Below the pieces are notes generated by a model, which did no database searches, was not told the DNA's origin, and saw only the letters and a program-made list of their open reading frames with translations. A stretch of DNA of 64,000 bases, from positions 1 to 64,000 of the forward strand of contig CAJUNB010000040.1 in NCBI GenBank assembly GCA_910587635.1, given 5' to 3'. Positions 1 through 7,611 of this stretch are shown here, piece by piece (the stretch's first letter is position 1; every line of letters begins with the position of its first letter). A program made the position numbers and the translations under genes. The stretch is from an uncultured Lachnospiraceae bacterium. GTDB taxonomy: Bacteria; Bacillota; Clostridia; Lachnospirales; Lachnospiraceae.

Positions 1-130
1 GACGATATGGCAGGTGACGCGAAGCGGCGCGTGCCGTTACGATTGCAGGAGGAACGCCGTGAAACGAAGTTTCACACTGGAATGCGTTCCGACGATATGG
101 CAGGTGACGCGAAGCGGCGCGTGCTGTTAC
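1..130. repeat. Direct repeat pair upstream of livF
   Basis: A segment of about 40 bases at 1-40 recurs at 91-130 with one substitution, a 90-base period. Between the copies lies a short hairpin at 59-75 (GTGAAAC, loop GAA, GTTTCAC). The repeat ends just before the livF ribosome binding site. The upstream end is cut by the window edge, so more copies may exist. Nothing in it looks coding. Confidence 0.8.
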
Positions 131-152
131 ATATTAGTAGGAGGAAAAACAG

Positions 153-863
153 ATGGCAATGCTGGAAGTAAAAGACTTGGAAGTATACTACGGTATGATT
201 CAGGCAATCAAGGGGATTTCCTTTCAGGTAGAGGAAGGAGAAATCATAGCGCTGATCGGCGCCAATGGCGCAGGAAAAACGACGACGCTCCATACGGTGA
301 CAGGACTTTTGCCGGCAAAAAAGGGCTCTGTTTTGTTTGAAGGAAAAGATATTACGAAAGTGCCGGGGCATAAAATTGTATCCATGGGAATGGCCCATGT
401 GCCGGAGGGAAGGCGTATCTTTGCTCAGCTTTCCGTACTCCAGAATCTTCGTATGGGGGCTTATACGAGAAAAGACAAAGAAGAGATCGAAGAGACGCTG
501 AAAATGGTGTACCGGAGATTTCCGCGGCTGGAAGAACGGAGTAATCAGATCGCAGGGACACTCAGCGGCGGTGAGCAACAGATGCTTGCTATGGGGCGGG
601 CGCTCATGTCTCATCCTAAAATTATTTTGATGGATGAGCCTTCTATGGGGCTTTCTCCTATTTTTGTCAATGAGATATTTGATATCATAAAAGAAGTGAG
701 CAAAGGCGGGACGACAGTCCTCCTGGTAGAACAGAATGCGAAAAAGGCGCTTTCCATAGCGGACAGAGCTTATGTATTGGAAACAGGCAGGATTGTACTG
801 GAAGGTGCGGCAGATGTGCTGATGAACGATGATTCTGTGAAGAAGGCTTATCTTGGGGAATAA
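153..863 (+). CDS. livF: Branched-chain amino acid ABC transporter ATP-binding protein LivF
   Basis: This is a 236-residue ABC ATPase. It has Walker A GANGAGKTT near residue 36, the signature LSGGEQQMLAMGRAL, Walker B ILMDEPSMGLSP, and a switch-histidine region replaced by LLVEQNA as is usual for LivF. LivF normally pairs with LivG on the LivHM permease to import leucine, isoleucine and valine, with LivJ/K as binding protein. The rest of the operon would lie to the left of the window. The start is the ATG at 153, 7-8 bases after AGGAGGAAA. Other branched-chain or amide substrates (urea-type systems) cannot be excluded, because LivF paralogues look alike. Confidence 0.9.
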   Translation: MAMLEVKDLEVYYGMIQAIKGISFQVEEGEIIALIGANGAGKTTTLHTVTGLLPAKKGSVLFEGKDITKVPGHKIVSMGMAHVPEGRRIFAQLSVLQNLRMGAYTRKDKEEIEETLKMVYRRFPRLEERSNQIAGTLSGGEQQMLAMGRALMSHPKIILMDEPSMGLSPIFVNEIFDIIKEVSKGGTTVLLVEQNAKKALSIADRAYVLETGRIVLEGAADVLMNDDSVKKAYLGE

Positions 864-892
864 CAGAAAACAGATACAAGGAGGGTTATTGT

Positions 893-1513
893 ATGGAAAA
901 AGTTGTCATTACCATTGCGAGACAGTACGGGAGCGGAGGACGTACCATCGGTCAGATGCTGTCAGAGGAACTGGGGATTCCGTACTATGATAAGGAGCTG
1001 CTGAAGAAAGCATCCGAAGATAGCGGGATTCATGAGAGACTGTTCGCCGGTGCAGATGAGAAGCTGAAAAACAGTCCGCTTCTTCGGATTACGAAAAAGG
1101 TCTATCAGGGTCAGTTGATACCGCCGGAGAGTGGCGGGTTTACTTCGATGGAAAATCTGTTCAATTATCAGGCCAAGGTCATAAAGGAACTGGCAGAAGA
1201 GGAGTCCTGCATTATTATCGGCCGGTGCGCCGACTATGTTCTGCGGGATTATGACAATGTGCTGAGTGTATTTGTCCATGCGCCGGAGGCTTACTGTATC
1301 GAACAGGCCAAGGCAAAACTGAGTATGCCTGACAAGGAGATCAGGAAGTATATCCAGAAGACAGATAAGGAACGGGCGGAGTATTATAAGCACTATACCG
1401 GCCGGGAATGGACCGATGCCAGAAACTATGACCTGTGTCTGGACAGCAGTAAGCTGGGGATGCAGAAATGTATCGAAGAGATCAAAGCGTATATGGAAGT
1501 GAGATTCCGGTAG
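893..1513 (+). CDS. Cytidylate kinase-like family protein
   Basis: The product has 206 residues and begins with a P-loop-like segment RQYGSGGRTIG, followed by the YYDKELL helix typical of the cytidylate kinase-like family (PF13189). A central IIIGRCADYVL strand and the charged RAEYYKHYTG lid region also fit. Members resemble CMP kinases but often act on unknown substrates, so the true substrate is not known. The gene starts 29 bases after livF behind AAGGAGGG and ends at a strong terminator, so it is probably co-transcribed with livF. Whether the two are functionally linked is unclear; the association may be accidental. Confidence 0.8.
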   Translation: MEKVVITIARQYGSGGRTIGQMLSEELGIPYYDKELLKKASEDSGIHERLFAGADEKLKNSPLLRITKKVYQGQLIPPESGGFTSMENLFNYQAKVIKELAEEESCIIIGRCADYVLRDYDNVLSVFVHAPEAYCIEQAKAKLSMPDKEIRKYIQKTDKERAEYYKHYTGREWTDARNYDLCLDSSKLGMQKCIEEIKAYMEVRFR

Positions 1514-1523
1514 GAATGGAGAG

Positions 1524-1576
1524 AAAGAGCCAGTTATCCTCTTTTCAGAATGAGAGGGGATGAAGGGCTCTTTTTT
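1524..1576 (+). terminator. Rho-independent terminator after the livF operon
   Basis: AAAGAGCC at 1524-1531 pairs with GGCTCTTT ending near 1573. An inner stem lies within the loop, and a run of six T follows. It separates the livF/kinase unit from the histidine kinase gene. Confidence 0.85.
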
Positions 1577-1707
1577 ATGGAATGTTTTGTGGCGGTACAA
1601 AAGACGATTTATAAAGTATTATAAAGAAGGCATTGAGGAGTGATATCCTCAGTGAATCAAGTAAAATCATTGTTTTACCGTACTAAGACAGAATGGATGA
1701 CCTTATA

Positions 1708-1736
1708 TTGACGTAGTTATAGGCACATGGTATTAT
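1708..1736 (+). promoter_or_regulatory. Sigma-A promoter of the hybrid histidine kinase
   Basis: The -35 box TTGACG at 1708-1713 and the -10 box TATTAT at 1731-1736 are 17 bases apart. The upstream ATG at 1735 overlaps the -10 box, so it cannot be the start for this promoter. This supports translation starting at 1810. Confidence 0.7.
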
Positions 1737-1809
1737 GACACAAGATATATTGTTTATTTACAGGTGCAGTTACTATAGCTGGAAAGTGACCTATATGGAG
1801 GACAGGTTT

Positions 1810-4389
1810 ATGGAATATACAAGGGAGCCTTATGGACGGGCCGGTAAAGGTACGTCAGTCGTTGGAGACTGCGGGCAGCACAGTGATATGCAGAGTGTTC
1901 AGAATCTGGAGGCAGTCATCAATGAGGGGCTTCGTGTCGCCCTGCTGGAGGAGACCCCGGATCAGTCACTGGAGGTGTTGCTGGAGCACCTGGGAAAAGC
2001 GCTGAATGGGGGACGAACTTACATATTTGAGCAGAACGAATCCGGCGGCGATGATAACACCTATGAATGGGTGGCTGATGGAGTGGAGCCGGAAAAGGAA
2101 AATCTTCAAAATGTTCCCTCGGAAGTGTGCCAGAGCTGGTATCGGAAATTCAGTGTCGGCAAGCATATTGTCATTGAAGACCTGGAAGATATCCGGGAGA
2201 CAGATCCTCTTCAATATGAGAATTTAAAACGGCAGAATATCCACTCTCTTGTAGTGGTACCTCTTTATGACGGCAAAAAGGTCATCGGCTTTTATGGCGT
2301 GGACAATCCGTTTGTGAACTCGATGGAATATGCATCGAATATGCTTCAGACTGCGGCATACTTTATCGTATCCTCTCTGAAAAGGCGAAATCTGGTACGT
2401 GAGCTTCAAAAACGGAGCTACAATGTCCTCCATGCCCTCAGTGTGGACTACTTGGGCATTTATAAGGTAAATTTCGATACAGGCGAATGTGAGATTTACC
2501 GGGATAGCGAACAGATGAGTATGGATTGGGCTGCCAGTTTTGAAAACGGTTATCAGACGGCTATGGAGCAGTATATTTCGCAGTATGTAGTTCCTCGGGA
2601 CCAGGAACGGCTCCGTGCCGTGACAAAAAAGGACTATGTACTTTCTCAGCTCAGAACGAAGAAAAAGTTCTATGTTCGGTACCAGGTGAAAGATAGTTCC
2701 TATGGACTGAAATACATGGAGATTCATTTTTCTGCCACGGAGAAAACAGAGGAAGAAAATTGTGCGATTTTTGCTCAGCGGGATGTCAATGCCGTGGTGG
2801 AGCAGGAAGAGAAGTACAAACTGGAGGCAAGAAAAAGTCTGGAGGATATTCTCGAGGGTGCCAGGACCGGTATTTGGACGATCGAGCTGGAAGAGGGCTG
2901 CCAGCCGAAGATGTATGCGGACCGGACGATGCGGATTCTCCTGGGAGTACCGGATGAAATCGGGCCAGAGGAATGCTACCGGCACTGGTTTGAAAACATT
3001 GATTCGGACTATGTGGAAATGGTACAGGAAGCAGTGAGAGAGATATTGGAAACCGGACGTTCCGAGGTGATATATCCGTGGAATCATCCAGAGCTGGGGA
3101 AAATTTATGTCCGCTGTGGCGGCGTACCGGACAAAGCGTTTAAGAAACCAGGCGCATGTCTGAACGGATACCATCAGGATATTACAGAGACTATGGTCAC
3201 GAGGAAGAAACAGGAACAGGCTATCATGGAGCTGCTGGAGAAGGTCAGACGGACAAATTCAGCAAAGAGCGAATTTCTTTCTCATATGTCCCACGATCTT
3301 CGTACGCCTATCAATGGGATTATGGGAATGCTGACTATGATAGAGAAAAGTCAGGAGAATCCTGAGAGACAGAGAGAGTGCCTGAAGAAAATCCGTGTGT
3401 CGACAGAACATTTGTTATCTCTCGTCAACGATGTTCTTCAAGTCAGCAAGCTGGAAAGTGGTAGACCGGCGATGGTGGAAGAACCATTTGACCTTCATGA
3501 TATATTGGAAAACTGCATTACGATCTCGTCCGTGCAGGCAGAGGAAGAGGGTATCCGGCTGGTAATGGAAGAGGTCGACTTACAGCATAGCAGACTGATC
3601 GGTAATCCGCTGCACTTAAAGCAGATATTGATGAACATTCTCGATAATGCTGTCAAATACAATCGTCCCCATGGTTCCGTATTCGTACAGGCAAAGGAGA
3701 CATCCTGCCAGAGAGGAATTGCAACTTACCAGTTTGTGATCGAAGATACCGGAATTGGTATTGGGGATGACTTCAAGAGGCATATTTTTGAGCCGTTTAC
3801 GCAGGAACATCAAGACGCAAGGACTCACTATAATGGTGTCGGACTTGGTATGTCTATTGTGAAGAAACTGGTAGACCAGATGGGTGGAACGATTGAGATT
3901 GATAGCCGACTCGGTGAGGGAAGCGTGTTCCAGGTCACCATACCCATTCAGGTGGACAGGGCATGGAGTACGCATCCTGTAGATGAGGAGCGGAATGTGC
4001 GGGGCAATATTGCCGGGATGCATGTCCTTTTGGTAGAGGATAACGAGATCAATTGTGAAATCATGGAATTTATGCTGAAAGAGGCAGGGGCGAAAGTAGT
4101 GACTGCCAACGACGGAAAATCTGCTGTGGACGCGTTCAAAGCCTCTGATCCAGGGATGTTTGACTGTATACTCATGGATCTGATGATGCCAGTTATGAGT
4201 GGATATGAGGCGACTCGTATGATTCGCAGTCTGGACCGGGCGGATGCAAAAGCCGTACCTATCATAGCGTTGTCGGCGAATGCCTTCGAAGAGGACGTCG
4301 CCATGGCAAAGGATGCCGGCATGAATGAGCATCTGGCGAAGCCGATAGATATCAATAAAATGTTCAAGGTCATGGGCCGGTTAAGGTGA
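1810..4389 (+). CDS. Hybrid sensor histidine kinase/response regulator with GAF domain
   Basis: This is an 859-residue soluble hybrid kinase with no membrane segment. The order is an N-terminal GAF-like domain (about 30-200), a PAS-like middle region, a HisKA domain with the phospho-accepting His495 in SHDLRTP, a HATPase domain with N box DNAVKY, DTGIGIG and GVGLGMS, and a C-terminal receiver with Asp790 (ILMDLMMP) and Lys844 (LAKPID). It should sense a cytoplasmic signal and pass phosphate internally. No Hpt domain or DNA-binding regulator is encoded nearby, so its output partner is unknown. ATG 1810 is chosen because GGAGG sits 7 bases upstream and the longer ORF start at 1735 overlaps the promoter. 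Confidence 0.88.
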   Translation: MEYTREPYGRAGKGTSVVGDCGQHSDMQSVQNLEAVINEGLRVALLEETPDQSLEVLLEHLGKALNGGRTYIFEQNESGGDDNTYEWVADGVEPEKENLQNVPSEVCQSWYRKFSVGKHIVIEDLEDIRETDPLQYENLKRQNIHSLVVVPLYDGKKVIGFYGVDNPFVNSMEYASNMLQTAAYFIVSSLKRRNLVRELQKRSYNVLHALSVDYLGIYKVNFDTGECEIYRDSEQMSMDWAASFENGYQTAMEQYISQYVVPRDQERLRAVTKKDYVLSQLRTKKKFYVRYQVKDSSYGLKYMEIHFSATEKTEEENCAIFAQRDVNAVVEQEEKYKLEARKSLEDILEGARTGIWTIELEEGCQPKMYADRTMRILLGVPDEIGPEECYRHWFENIDSDYVEMVQEAVREILETGRSEVIYPWNHPELGKIYVRCGGVPDKAFKKPGACLNGYHQDITETMVTRKKQEQAIMELLEKVRRTNSAKSEFLSHMSHDLRTPINGIMGMLTMIEKSQENPERQRECLKKIRVSTEHLLSLVNDVLQVSKLESGRPAMVEEPFDLHDILENCITISSVQAEEEGIRLVMEEVDLQHSRLIGNPLHLKQILMNILDNAVKYNRPHGSVFVQAKETSCQRGIATYQFVIEDTGIGIGDDFKRHIFEPFTQEHQDARTHYNGVGLGMSIVKKLVDQMGGTIEIDSRLGEGSVFQVTIPIQVDRAWSTHPVDEERNVRGNIAGMHVLLVEDNEINCEIMEFMLKEAGAKVVTANDGKSAVDAFKASDPGMFDCILMDLMMPVMSGYEATRMIRSLDRADAKAVPIIALSANAFEEDVAMAKDAGMNEHLAKPIDINKMFKVMGRLR

Positions 4390-4392
4390 TAT

Positions 4393-4487
4393 AGGAGCAG
4401 CACACTTTCATCGCCGGTTCTGGTATCCAGGTTTCCTGTCGGTTTATCGGCAAAGAGGATTCTGGGTTCGCAGAGATCAGGCTGTGT
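4393..4487 (-). pseudogene. Relic of an ABC transporter ATPase (Walker B segment)
   Basis: Read on the minus strand, this stretch encodes EPRILFADKPTGNLDTRTG followed by DESVLLL. That closely matches the Walker B/D-loop region of MacB/LolD-type ATPases (usually ILLADEPTGNLD). The catalytic glutamate is replaced by lysine (DKPTGNLD), and no Walker A or signature motif lies around it. The reading frame runs into the antisense of the histidine kinase on one side and into non-coding sequence on the other. It is a fragment of about 30 codons left by a deleted transporter gene. Confidence 0.7.
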
Positions 4488-4506
4488 TGGGAATCGTAGA
4501 GTCCCT

Positions 4507-6375
4507 TCACAGCTCCACTACCGTCATCTCATGTTTCATGGCTGGAATGAGTTTTTCGGTGAGGTCTTCCGTTTTAAATTTCAGGCTGGCGGTGTTGATG
4601 CAGGGATGACAGGCGAAATACTCCTGTTCCAGCACTTCTTTGTCCACGATGAGCCGGACTTTATTTTCACGGTCGTTCATCAGGCCCATCACAGTGACAG
4701 AACCGGGGGTCAGGTCCAGCAACTCTTCCATCATATCGGCAGAGCCGAAAGAGAGGCGTGAGACGCCGAGTTGGGCGGAAAGCTCTTTTGTCAGGAATTT
4801 TTTCTCGCCAGGCATGAGTACGAGATAAAAGTCTGTTTGCTGTCTGTTGCACAGGAACAGATTTTTGCATATATTGACCTGGAGTATTTTGTCAACTTCT
4901 TCACAGGCTTCTATCGTTGCCAACGCCTCGTGATGTACCTGCTCATAGGAAATACCAAGCAAATCCAGCAGATCATAGCAGCGGATTTCCTTTTCCGGCA
5001 GGAAAGAAGTGTCGGACGGGCGTCCCGGCAGCAGTCTGTAGTCGTCATTTTCCGTTGCTGTCTCTTTCATTGTATCCTGCGCATCTGCCATATCCGCATT
5101 CTCCCTTTCCGTATGCTCTGCCGGTTTCGGCAACGTCATCAATACTTTTTCAATCCGGTTCTGGTTGATTTTCTGTGCACGGAGCAGAATGCCGCCTTCT
5201 AAGATGACAGTTTCACCCGATTGCGGCAGACGGTCCAGGGTACCGATCAGGATACCGCCGATAGAATCATAATCTTCAGAAGACAGGTCTGTATCCAGGG
5301 CGTCATTGATATCGTCCAGTTTCATGCTGCCCTCTACAAGATACTGTCTGATTCCTACTTTTTTGATCAGTTCTTCTTCATCTTCATCGTATTCATCCCG
5401 GATTTCGCCCACGATCTCTTCCAAAAGGTCTTCCAGAGTAATCATCCCCACACAGGCGCCGTATTCATCCATTACGAAAGCCACATTCATGGTAGCTTCC
5501 CGCATTTCCATCATCAGATCGGCAGTTTTCTTGTATTCGTAAGTATAATATGCCTCCCGCAGAATATCTTTTATCTGGAAGGTGCTTTTTTTCGGAACGA
5601 ACAGGAAATCCTTAATGTTGACGATACCCACTACATTGTCCGTGTCATTTTCAAAAACAGGAATTCTCGTGTACATAGATTCCCGGAAGACAGCCAGCAG
5701 CTCATGATAGGAGGCGTTAATGTCCACCATCGTAACATCGATTTTGGGAATCATAATGTCCTTCGCATCAGAATCGCTGAAATCGAATACATTGTATATC
5801 ATTTCCCGTTCTTCCGTCTCAATAGCACCGTCTTCATGACCTACATCTACATAAGTCTTTAAATCCCGCTCTGTCATGGCGTTGGCCTTTCCGTTAGTCT
5901 GCACCCGGAAAAGTGCCATAATACCCCCGGAGAGTTTGTCTATGATAAAAATGATGGGGGTAAACAGGATCATTAACCCGTAGATAATATTGGCATAGGT
6001 AAGAGAGATCTTTTCGGAGTTGTACATCGCCCATGTTTTTGGCGTGATTTCCCCAAAAAGAAGGACAAGGAGTGTCAGCACTCCGGTCATGATGCCTACC
6101 GCATAGTTGCCCCATAGATGAAGAGCCAGAGTAGTGGCCAGAGAAGAGGCGGAAATATTGATAATATTATTGCCTACCAGTATGGTACTGAGCATTTTGC
6201 TGTACCGGTCCAGTATTTTCTGTACTGTTCGGGCGCGTTTGTTGCCCTCTTCGGTCAAAGTGCGGATCCGCACCTTATTTACTGTAGTGAGGGCCGTTTC
6301 TGCTGAAGAAAAAAAGGCGGAAAGCACCAGTAAAAGAGCGAGAATGAGAAATCCAATGATACTGTCTGTATCCAA
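4507..6375 (-). CDS. CNNM/CBS/CorC-HlyC membrane protein fused to a ProX-type prolyl-tRNA deacylase domain
   Basis: The product has 622 residues. The first 450 or so form a hemolysin-like (TlyC/CorC) protein: CNNM transmembrane domain (about 1-190), a CBS pair (MIPKIDVTMVDI, VAFVMDEYGACVGMITLEDL) and a CorC_HlyC transporter-associated domain, a family linked to Mg2+/cation efflux. After an acidic linker, residues of about 459-622 match the YbaK/ProX deacylase family (CKNLFLC, then TPGSVTVMGLMND), which hydrolyses mischarged tRNA such as Ala-tRNAPro. TTG 6375 is chosen: GGGGAGG lies 8 bases before it and the promoter lies just upstream. ATGs further upstream lie beyond the promoter (6567) or after the -10 without a ribosome site (6408). 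The fusion is in frame with no stop between domains. Confidence 0.85.
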   Translation of the reverse strand: MDTDSIIGFLILALLLVLSAFFSSAETALTTVNKVRIRTLTEEGNKRARTVQKILDRYSKMLSTILVGNNIINISASSLATTLALHLWGNYAVGIMTGVLTLLVLLFGEITPKTWAMYNSEKISLTYANIIYGLMILFTPIIFIIDKLSGGIMALFRVQTNGKANAMTERDLKTYVDVGHEDGAIETEEREMIYNVFDFSDSDAKDIMIPKIDVTMVDINASYHELLAVFRESMYTRIPVFENDTDNVVGIVNIKDFLFVPKKSTFQIKDILREAYYTYEYKKTADLMMEMREATMNVAFVMDEYGACVGMITLEDLLEEIVGEIRDEYDEDEEELIKKVGIRQYLVEGSMKLDDINDALDTDLSSEDYDSIGGILIGTLDRLPQSGETVILEGGILLRAQKINQNRIEKVLMTLPKPAEHTERENADMADAQDTMKETATENDDYRLLPGRPSDTSFLPEKEIRCYDLLDLLGISYEQVHHEALATIEACEEVDKILQVNICKNLFLCNRQQTDFYLVLMPGEKKFLTKELSAQLGVSRLSFGSADMMEELLDLTPGSVTVMGLMNDRENKVRLIVDKEVLEQEYFACHPCINTASLKFKTEDLTEKLIPAMKHEMTVVEL

Positions 6376-6427
6376 GTAAAAAACCTCCCCAAAGTCTAAG
6401 ATTTCCATAATAAATTCTGTTACCAAT

Positions 6428-6455
6428 AGTATAATATGGAAAATCTGATTGTCAA
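6428..6455 (-). promoter_or_regulatory. Sigma-A promoter of the CNNM-deacylase gene
   Basis: On the minus strand TTGACA (6455-6450) and TATACT (6433-6428) are separated by 16 bases, close to consensus. The transcript would begin near 6421 and carry a leader of about 45 bases to the TTG start at 6375. Confidence 0.8.
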
Positions 6456-6484
6456 GTTTACAGAAAGAGAAGCATATATATAAT

Positions 6485-6612
6485 TGTAACAGTTCAGCCT
6501 TCGGCAGCTGATACACACAGAATGCTCCAAAATCGCATTTTGGCGCCTGCACAATTTGCAGAATCACATACAGAGCGATTTTACCAGCGCAGCATAAATC
6601 TGAACTGTGACA
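6485..6612. repeat. Structured element with GTAACAGTTCAG-type ends (copy 1)
   Basis: The 128-base segment begins TGTAACAGTTCAG and ends CTGAACTGTGACA, which are inverted repeats with one mismatch. Inside are small hairpins such as CCAAAAT-CGC-ATTTTGG and CTGCA-N5-TGCAG. Its first 21 bases (6485-6505) recur as an exact inverted copy at 7132-7152, on the other side of the small membrane protein gene. It resembles a miniature inverted-repeat element. Confidence 0.7.
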
Positions 6613-6634
6613 TAAAACTACTGGAGGTGTAAGG

Positions 6635-7012
6635 ATGAAAACTTCGATGAAAAAGAATAATTCCTACGTGATTTTCTATTTGAAATGTCTTCTCGTTTCC
6701 TATATTCTGACAGTGGGATTGCTCCTGTTTCTGGCACTGTTTTTATACCGCTTCGGATTATCCGAAAAAATAGTATCGGTGGCAATTATCCTGATTTACA
6801 TAGCGGCCTCTCTGTTTGCAGGATTTATTTCCGGGAAAAAGATGGGAACACGGAAGTTTTTGTGGGGACTGCTGGCGGGGGTACTTTATTTTACGATTCT
6901 GCTGTGCGTTTCCCTGGTATTGGAGCAGGGGGCTGCCGGGATTTCGGGAAATCTGATCACGGTATTTTTTATCTGTGCCGGAAGCGGTATGCTAGGAGGT
7001 ATGATAGGGTAA
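6635..7012 (+). CDS. TIGR04086 family four-helix membrane protein
   Basis: This 125-residue protein has four hydrophobic segments (about 12-36, 44-62, 71-92 and 102-122) and almost no soluble part. The pattern, including the central FAGFISGKKMG turn, fits the TIGR04086 family of small clostridial membrane proteins, whose function is unknown. The start ATG follows GGAGGTGTAAGG. The gene lies just ahead of the SCIFF operon, a place where this family is often found, but it is separated from it by a structured element and a promoter. Its stop codon lies inside the second element. Confidence 0.75.
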   Translation: MKTSMKKNNSYVIFYLKCLLVSYILTVGLLLFLALFLYRFGLSEKIVSVAIILIYIAASLFAGFISGKKMGTRKFLWGLLAGVLYFTILLCVSLVLEQGAAGISGNLITVFFICAGSGMLGGMIG

Positions 7013-7152
7013 CGGTTCAGTCCAGGATTTTGTACTTGCTGCAAAGTCCGTGAGAACGTGTAAATTGGGCCAGGAGGGAATCTGCCCCTCGCCGCAGGCG
7101 ATCTGGAATGGGCAGATTCCGTAACAGAGAAGCCGAAGGCTGAACTGTTACA
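7008..7152. repeat. Structured element with GTTCAG...CTGAAC ends (copy 2)
   Basis: The segment starts GGTAACGGTTCAG and ends CTGAACTGTTACA. Its core is an 11-base perfect stem (GGAATCTGCCC at 7077-7087 with GGGCAGATTCC at 7110-7120) enclosing CGCC-GCA-GGCG. The last 21 bases (7132-7152) are the exact reverse complement of 6485-6505. The strong fold may also act as a transcription barrier between the membrane protein gene and the SCIFF promoter. Confidence 0.7.
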
Positions 7153-7180
7153 TGATAGGTTAGAATTTCCAACATTTTTA

Positions 7181-7209
7181 TTGACCTTTTATACCTGTTA
7201 TGATAAGAT
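7181..7209 (+). promoter_or_regulatory. Promoter of the SCIFF operon
   Basis: TTGACC at 7181-7186 and TAAGAT at 7204-7209 are 17 bases apart. The predicted start is about 40 bases before the SCIFF ATG. Confidence 0.7.
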
Positions 7210-7255
7210 GTTTGCGAAAGAAACGGGCACCGCCAGATTTTAAGGAGGATAAGCA

Positions 7256-7402
7256 ATGAAGCATATTAAGACATTGAGTACAAGAAATTTACAGGAATCC
7301 ATGAAAAAGGGCGGCTGCGGCGAATGTCAGACATCCTGCCAGTCAGCATGCAAGACTTCCTGCACAGTTGGCAATCAGAGCTGTGAGGCAGTAAGAAAGT
7401 AA
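7256..7402 (+). CDS. scfA: SCIFF ribosomal peptide precursor (six cysteines in forty-five residues)
   Basis: This short gene encodes 48 residues. The leader MKHIKTLSTRNLQESMKKGG is followed by a core with Cys21, Cys24, Cys28, Cys32, Cys36 and Cys43, exactly six cysteines, the hallmark of the SCIFF family of clostridia. In the family a radical SAM enzyme links a cysteine to the alpha carbon of a nearby threonine or other residue (a sactipeptide/thioether link); the final role is unknown. Here T26, T34 and T37 are candidate acceptors. An AAGGAGGAT ribosome site is 5-6 bases before the ATG. The maturase gene follows. Confidence 0.95.
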   Translation: MKHIKTLSTRNLQESMKKGGCGECQTSCQSACKTSCTVGNQSCEAVRK

Positions 7403-7430
7403 ATTTCAGCATAAGCAAAGAGAGTGACTA

Positions 7431-7456
7431 AGCAGCGATTTGTGTCGCTGCTTATA
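7431..7456 (+). terminator. Hairpin between the SCIFF peptide and its maturase
   Basis: AGCAGCGA (7431-7438) pairs with TCGCTGCT (7445-7452), followed by the weak T-rich TATATTAT. A leaky terminator here would give much more peptide mRNA than maturase mRNA. Further down, GTTGAAAGGTC (7502-7512) and GACCTTTCGAC (7568-7578) can pair across 55 bases in the maturase leader. Confidence 0.55.
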
Positions 7457-7611
7457 TTATGCACAGGCCCGGCAGCTTAGTTATTCAATACAGATTAAGG
7501 CGTTGAAAGGTCACTTTTACGAATAGGTTTAACAAACTGCACAATTTTCCGACCGATAATAAAACAAGACCTTTCGACACCCGAACCCCAATATACGAAA
7601 GGAAGTTTCAT

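Noticed and set aside
1735..1809. ATG at 1735 as start of the histidine kinase
   Set aside because: It overlaps the -10 box of a good promoter and lacks a ribosome site, while ATG 1810 has both a leader and GGAGG.
6485..7152. Insertion sequence carrying the membrane protein gene
   Set aside because: There is no transposase frame and no clear target duplication. It is kept only as an inverted-repeat observation.
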